Source: Megamerina dolium
Taxonomy: Eukaryota; Arthropoda; Insecta; Diptera; Megamerinidae
DNA length: 64,000 bases
Assembly (NCBI GenBank): GCA_963854835.1
Contig: OY978530.1
Span: forward strand, 19,929,437 to 19,993,436
Reading direction: 5' to 3'
This document shows, in pieces, positions 58,348 to 64,000 of the stretch. A program made the position numbers and the translations under genes. Position 1 is the stretch's first letter. Every line of letters begins with the position of its first letter. A model generated the notes under the pieces. It searched no databases. It had not been told where the DNA came from and saw only the letters and a list, made by a program, of their open reading frames with translations.

Positions 58348-59478
58348 ATGATACAAGGGACTCACTTAATTAATGGAAACATTACAGTAACGGAAATAAC
58401 GGACCAAACAGGATTTGCAGATATTCATATAAAAAACCAAGAAATAGTTAAAGATACAGAAATAGTTCTACATATGATTAACGTAAGCAAGATAGAGAAT
58501 AGCTTAGATAAAATGACTGACAATATAGCAATAGTCAAAGCTAAATACAAAGATTTACTTCAGTTAGAAGTAGTAGATACAAGAAACAAACTACTTAAAT
58601 TAAGACCCAAAAGAAATAGAAAACGTAGACTAATAAATGGTGTAGGTAGCTTATCGAAATGGATATTCGGTACTTTCGACGACGAAGATAGACAAGACAT
58701 ACAAAATCATCTATTACAGACGGGCGAGAACATTAATAAACAAATTCAGGTCAATGATTATTTCAATATAGCGTTAGAACAATTAAGTGACATTATAAGT
58801 AATGACAAAATTAAATTAGAAGAATTAAATGTCATACATCAGGTTATTGATGAAGAATATGAGCGTAGTATATATTTGGAACAATTAACAAAAATCCAAT
58901 TGTTAAAAACTAGAATCGAACAACGAAACTAATAATGAAATGGATTCAGAAATAGAACAAATTTTTGACTACAAAAATAAAACTTTCAAGTTTGAAGAAA
59001 ATAAACAATTACGAAATATGAAGCCAAGCACACACTGTTCAATAAAAGCGAGCTGCCAGCTCATTAGTAATAAGGAGATAGAGATAATAGAACTAGATGT
59101 AGATACTATTATTACCAAAAATGCAAAAAACATTGTAATAAATCAAACATGCACTAGTAATAAAATTCTAATAAATGGAAATAATTTAATAAGATACAAT
59201 AATTGTTCACTAAAAATAAATGATTAGTATTTTTCGAATTCAGAAGATAATGTAGAGGAAAAAATTATATATACCCAATACGAAAAAAGAAAAAATTTTA
59301 CACTAAAAGTATCATTAAATGATATAGTTAAAATAAACAAATTAAATTTGAGTAACATTGTAAAATTAAGTCACCACAGTAAAATTTCATATGGTTGCAT
59401 TATAATTATATCAATTGTAATATTATTTGTTATAATTGTAATTACCAAACATAAACGTATAACAATAAAATCTAAATA
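58348..59478 (+). pseudogene. Env-like gene of errantivirus type, broken
   Basis: 58348-58932 contains a basic furin-like site (PKRNRKRR, about 58600-58626) followed by a hydrophobic fusion-peptide-like stretch with Gly-Val-Gly-Ser and Phe-Gly-Thr. Heptad-like helices follow. A frame change at 58930-58940 leads to a second block (58940-59227) ending at TAG. The same frame continues to 59478 and holds a transmembrane segment (CIIIISIVILFVIIVI) and a basic tail. This is the layout of insect retroviral fusion proteins. The surface subunit before the cleavage site is mostly missing. Described only as it stands. Confidence 0.78.
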
Positions 59479-59503
59479 GTAGAATTCAGAAGAATTCTAA
59501 ACT

Positions 59504-59513
59504 AAAAGGGGGG
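59504..59513 (+). other. Polypurine tract
   Basis: aaaagggggg directly precedes tagttacg, a typical gypsy LTR start. Confidence 0.75.
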
Positions 59514-59514
59514 T

Positions 59515-60813
59515 AGTTACGTATAATGTCAATAAACTACCTTCCCATATTAATGCACAGTCAGCATCGGACGATATTGACAAATTTATTTTAAATATAA
59601 AAACCAAAACATAATAAAACCATATTCCAAAATAATGCAACTCTTGCAATAAATAGCATAGTAGAAAATCAATAATTGTGCAAATAAGCATTTCCAATAA
59701 ATAATATTGTAAATTATATTTAATTTCTGATTAAGCATTTATTTAAGTTCTGATTAAGCACTAATATTGTAACTTTCATTAAAACTGGAAATAAAGAAAA
59801 GAATCAGTTTGGTCTAAAGCCTCAAGTATTTAGGTTGTTTTAGCTAAATACCATTTTTGATTTAATTTTTTTAAAAATACTTTTCAAGAGTCGCAGCTGG
59901 AGTATTACTCAGACAGCCAGGGTTAAACAAGCGTATAAACTCTTGCTGTAGGAGGAGGACCGAATTCCGCACGATGACTATCGGCAATCAATTCACCAAC
60001 ACTAGAAAAGTGTCCGGCTCGGTACTAATGGAACTACTACTAAAAAAAAGAAAAAACTACTACTACTTTGTTTTATTTTCATATTTTTATTTTACTTCGT
60101 TTTTATTTTCCTTCCTTTCTTTTTACAATTTTCAAGAATACAATTTCAATCTCTTACTCTATGCCTTAATGGAATACCTAACCTTAGCTAACCTTAATTA
60201 TTTAATGCGGTTTTATAGGATTGACCAGTGCCAAATGGTCGTACCTAACGAATCAATCGTCTGGTAGATCTGCCTCAGCAGAAGTCTCCAAGCGACTGAT
60301 AGTTGTGTAGGGTGGCATGATATAGGGTCTCCTGTATCCAGCACCCTGGCCTCACACCTAGAAGATGAAGACATTTTATAGCAATATATAGGAACAACCA
60401 ACGGGGTGGGAAATGGTTGCTCCTGTTATATACGGTTGGTCAAAATGACTCCGAATATTGACAGCCTCGCTTAAAGCAAGAACTACTTATAGCCGCCGAG
60501 CAAATTAATGCTAGCACGACTATAAGAGCACTCGTTGGGGAGAGGAGGAGAGGAGAGAACCACAGTGTGTGCGCTTTGCATTGTAGACTTCTCCAGCTAT
60601 AAATCTGCTTCCAAGAGTCTTAAAGAATTGTTAATATTATCTCACTTTTATTGCATATTTCGATGGACTTTAGACTGCGAAGATTGTTATTAGTCCTTCC
60701 AAACTTCAACGATAATATTTGTGACTTGTATGGCTTCTGTGCTGTAGGATGTGGTCTCAGAGTGTTTTATATTATTATATTGTAGAAGCGTACCAGCGTG
60801 AGCTTTATTATCC
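59515..60813. other. Gypsy 3' LTR start and unassigned sequence
   Basis: The LTR begins about 59515 and probably extends a few hundred bases, but there is no second copy to fix its end. From about 59960 to 60813 I see no gene. Confidence 0.5.
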
Positions 60814-61589
60814 GGGTGCAGAGTGAAATAATACTTATAGTTCGAAATATGAAAATGGCTTTTGTTGGTGAAATGAATTTCAAATATTAAGAGTGTATAT
60901 ATTTCATATGTTTTAAGGAAGGCTTTGATTTTCAGAGTATGCTTTGACAGCAATAAAACTCTTATGAAATTTCTCAACCATGTGTAACATTTCGAAGAAA
61001 AGCTATTAACCTATTAAAAGCTGAACATCATTTTAAAGGCATACTATATTTTTGTTTAATGGTATGTAAACCAAATTGAAACAAATTATTTGTGTATCTT
61101 TAATAATTTTTTTTATGTTCATACTTAAATAATATTGTCTGCGTGACTGGCCATTTCCAACCTTTAAGGCAATTACATTTACATATATGTTCGAATTTTG
61201 TAACCAACAGTATTTCTGAATTAAACTCTCTTTTATGAATAAACTTGAATATAATTATTTTTGGTTTTGATGCAGATAAGATGTTACATATTAAAAAATC
61301 ATCATTAGTATTTACGATATGTTCTGAATTTGTGGCGTTAAACCTGCAGTTGCAGTTGCGGCAGTTACTAATTTGTTAGTAATCCGAATGCTGAAGTTCA
61401 TTACTCTCTTTCTCATAACTTAATTATAACCATCATATGTTTGTTTAAATGGAGCACTTACTGAATAATCATGTAAGAGAACGTGTTTATATGTAAAAAA
61501 CCTTTCTTGCTTGCCACTTGACGTAGCTGTGGATCTAATATGACTCAAGGTGTTTTGAGGTCGGTAACGAAATCCGATAAGTAATTAAA

Positions 61590-62010
61590 TGTTTTGCTTT
61601 CGAAAAGATCTCCTGAGAAGTCGACGGTCGTGCCATATAAAGGATCTTCAGGAAACACCTGTAGGTCTGGTTATTGGTTCATACGAATACTGAGTAGTAT
61701 TAGGGGTAGTGATTTGTACAAATTTTTGTTGCTGTTGCACAATATTACTGTGTTGAAAGTGCGATAAATATTAAGCGTGCCCTTCGATGGAGGATGATAT
61801 GCCGACGTTTTTACGGATAAGCGCTTACAATCAAATAAATTTTCCAGTTTTTTGAGCAAGTGCGATTTGAACTGCCTACATGAGCCACTGACTCAACTGT
61901 CATTACTACAATTTGGATGAACATTTTTAACCGTGAGAACCGTTTAATGCAATGTAGGCAATAGCGAAAGTTGTCTAACAGTGACACTATGTAGTCCGAT
62001 TTAATCAATA
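61590..62010 (-). pseudogene. Gypsy-type integrase remnant
   Basis: Minus-strand blocks read FRYCLHCIKRFSRLKMFIQI (family pattern FRYCLTCIDRFTRWPEAIP; the catalytic Asp is Lys here), then CKRLSVKTSAYHPPSKGTLN (SAYHPQSNGMVER in relatives; the Glu is lost) and KSLPLILLSIRMNQ. The end at about 61600 reads LYGTT. Several frameshifts. No flanking LTR was found. It is part of the tandemly duplicated unit. Confidence 0.7.
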
Positions 62011-62182
62011 TTCATATGATGGAGATTTAAATCAAGAACCCCAAAGTCCGCTATTACAGATATGTTGTGCCTCTTTATTTTGCCGATTTTGATACTCAAA
62101 TCATTCGGAAACCCATCGAGATACATCGGACCTAATGCTGAGCCAGATGTATTTTTTGCCAAGGTGTGACAACATTAAGGAA

Positions 62183-63380
62183 GAGATAGAGATGTGTACC
62201 GACAAGAATGAGACTCGAAAATTCTTCGAAAAGATCAAGCGCCTGAGTGGAGGTTTAAATCCCGGAGCCTCTTCTTGTCGTGATGGAAATGGGAATCTGG
62301 TTACAGATGTCCAGAGTGTACTGAGCCTATGGAGGGAACACTTCTCCACGTTACTGACTGGCGATGCTAAGAACAATTCCGCCAGTGGAGGAGATTGCCT
62401 GATAACCCCAAATACAGATGATGATGTTGATGTTCCACCACCCGACTATAACGAGGTTGAAACGGCCATTTTAAGTATGAAGAACAACAAAGCGGCAGGT
62501 GCTGATGGCCTGCCTGCCGAGTTGTTTAAGACCGGAGGCGATGAGCTGCTCACCCGCATGCACCAGCTCATAAGCAGAATATGGTCGGATGAAAGCATGC
62601 CTGATGATTGGAGGCTCAGTGTTCTCTGTCCTGTACACAATTCGCTCCAACTACCGTAGAATAAGTCTCCTGAGCATCGCATACAAGGCTCTGTCGAGCG
62701 TACTGTGTGAAAGGTTGAAGCCTATGCTCAGCAACCTGATTGGACCGCATCAGTGTGGCTTCAAACCTAGTAAATCCACCATCGACCAGATTTTCACACT
62801 GCGCCAAATCCTGGAGAAGACCCAAGAAAAACAGATCGACACACACCACATATTTGTTGATTATAAAGCCGCTTTCGACAGTCCGGTAAGGGATTACCTC
62901 TACGCAACAATGTCTGAGTTCGGTATTCGACTTTGTAGAATGACACTGCATAACTTCCGTTGTGCAGTGAAAATTGGGAAGGACCCCTCCACACCGTTTA
63001 GTACTGTACGTGGTTTCAGACAAGGTGATTCGTTATCGTGCGACTTCTTCAATCTTATTATGGAGAAAATAATACGAGCTGCTGATCTACGACATAATGG
63101 CACTATCTTCAACAAAAGTGTCATGCTGTTAGCGTATGCCGACGATATTGACATAATCGGCATGAACACGCGAGCAGTCAGTGCAGCATTCTCAGAGTTG
63201 GAAAGACAGTCGCGTCGGATGGGTCTTACGGTGAACGAGGGCAATACGTAGTATCTAGTGTCAACAAACAAAGAGTCCCGGCATCTTGGACAGCACGTCA
63301 CTGTTGACAACTAGGCTTTTGAAGTAGTAAGGGACTTTGTCTATCTTGGAACCAGCATCAACAATTGTAATGACGTCAGC
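62183..63380 (+). pseudogene. RTE ORF2 fragment, broken
   Basis: 62183-62640 encodes the linker and RT start (NNKAAGADGLPAELFKTGGD). A deletion of about 20 bp after CPVH shifts the frame. 62650-63251 continues with ISLLSIAYKALSSVL, VDYKAAFDSP, GFRQGDSLS and LLAYADDIDI. A 12-bp in-frame deletion removes four residues near 62925. TAG codons follow at about 63249 and 63315, each from a single base change relative to B2. RT core motifs remain readable. Confidence 0.9.
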
Positions 63381-63382
63381 CT
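62183..63382 (+). mobile_element. RTE internal fragment (copy B4)
   Basis: Covers ORF2 codons from about 405 to about 810, truncated at both ends; the right end is the tandem duplication junction. Orientation is opposite to B1, B2, B3 and B5. Confidence 0.9.
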
Positions 63383-64000
63383 GGGTGCAGAGTGAAATAA
63401 TACTTATAGTTCGAAATATGAAAATGGCTTTTGTCGGTGAAATGAATTTCAAATATTAAGAGTGTATATATTTCATATGTTTTAAGGAAGGCTTTGATTT
63501 TCAGAGTATGCTTTGACAGCAATAAAACTCTTATGAAATTTCTCAACCATGTGTAACATTTCGAAGAAAAGCTATTAACCTATTAAAAGCTGAACATCAT
63601 TTTAAAGGCATACTATATTTTTGTTTAATGGTATGTAAACCAAATTGAAACAAATTATTTGTGTATCTTTAATAATTTTTTTATGTTCATACTTAAATAA
63701 TATTGTCTGCGTGACTGGCCATTTCCAACCTTTAAGGCAATTACATTTACATATATGTTCGAATTTTTTAACCAACAGTATTTCTGAATTAAACTCTCTT
63801 TTATGAATAAACTTGAATATAATTATTTTTGGTTTTGATGCAGATAAGATGTTACATATTAAAAAATCATCATTAGTATTTACGATATGTTCTGAATTTG
63901 TGGCGTTAAACCTGCAGTTGCAGTTACGGCAGTTACTAATTTGTTAGTAATCCGAATGCTGAAGTTCATTACTCTCTTTCTCATAACTTAATTATAACCA
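63383..64000. repeat. Tandem duplication, start of unit 2
   Basis: Matches 60814-61431 with a handful of substitutions and a one-base length difference in a T-run. It continues past the window edge. No gene in this part. Confidence 0.93.

Larger units (their letters stand above)
55950..59514 (+). mobile_element. Gypsy/errantivirus-like element, pol-env remnant
   Basis: It starts abruptly after the LOA element. It contains protease/RT/RNase H, a late integrase part and env, then a polypurine tract and the start of a 3' LTR. No gag or 5' LTR is seen. An ACTATAT-type short repeat (56276-56325) and a ctaa repeat (58306-58332) mark internal breakpoints. Confidence 0.85.
60814..63382. repeat. 2569-bp tandem duplication, unit 1
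   Basis: The sequence from gggtgcagagtgaaataat at 60814 restarts at 63383 and stays nearly identical to the window end. The junction lies inside RTE copy B4 (cagcctgg / gggtgcag), where short shared bases suggest microhomology. Confidence 0.93.

Overview
The window looks like nuclear DNA of a dipteran insect. The base composition is AT-rich, introns are short (57-67 nt), and the mobile-element families present (RTE, LOA-type and jockey-type non-LTR elements, BEL/Pao and gypsy LTR elements, mariner, PIF/Harbinger) are typical of flies. A tephritid fruit fly is my best guess, but that is inference only. I find no confidently intact host gene. Almost everything recognisable is a mobile element or a fragment of one, often nested.

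Layout. 1-3650: degenerate LOA-type ORF2 (+), a (TA)n tract, a scrap of RTE 5' end, and an antisense LOA 5' region. 3651-7521: AT-rich, with one clear MITE (5880-6402). 7522-14180: a Polinton/Maverick-like minor-capsid gene split by a two-gene PIF/Harbinger transposon (7601-13549), itself split by a full-length RTE (7703-11075). 14290-17306: RTE fragments, two strong hairpins and a gypsy integrase scrap. 17455-20655: 5' half of a LOA element (-). 20780-25350: BEL gag scrap, possible host exon, Polinton major-capsid scrap, a SINE and a mariner. 25351-26362: second mariner. 26373-29734: an uninterrupted 992-codon RTE with an 8-bp target duplication. 30080-34838: gypsy-type gag-pol (-) split by a LOA 3' copy. 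35085-44573: BEL element carrying an env-like gene, with 5-bp target duplications and a different mariner-type element in each LTR at the same TA site. 45560-49266: Pao/BEL element (-) with two tRNA-headed SINEs inside. 49356-50930: RTE and jockey scraps. 50930-55900: near-complete LOA element. 55950-59514: gypsy/errantivirus-like pol-env remnant. 60814-64000: a 2569-bp segment containing gypsy and RTE remnants that starts to repeat in tandem.

The genes do not form a host pathway. Functional links lie within elements: transposase plus SANT/Myb-like partner in the PIF element, endonuclease plus reverse transcriptase in RTE, and gag-pol-env in the LTR elements. The most unusual recurring signal is short fold-back (inverted) duplications with 3-11 nt spacers at element 5' junctions and internal breakpoints. 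They may reflect snap-back priming in retrotransposition or repair, or a library/assembly artefact.
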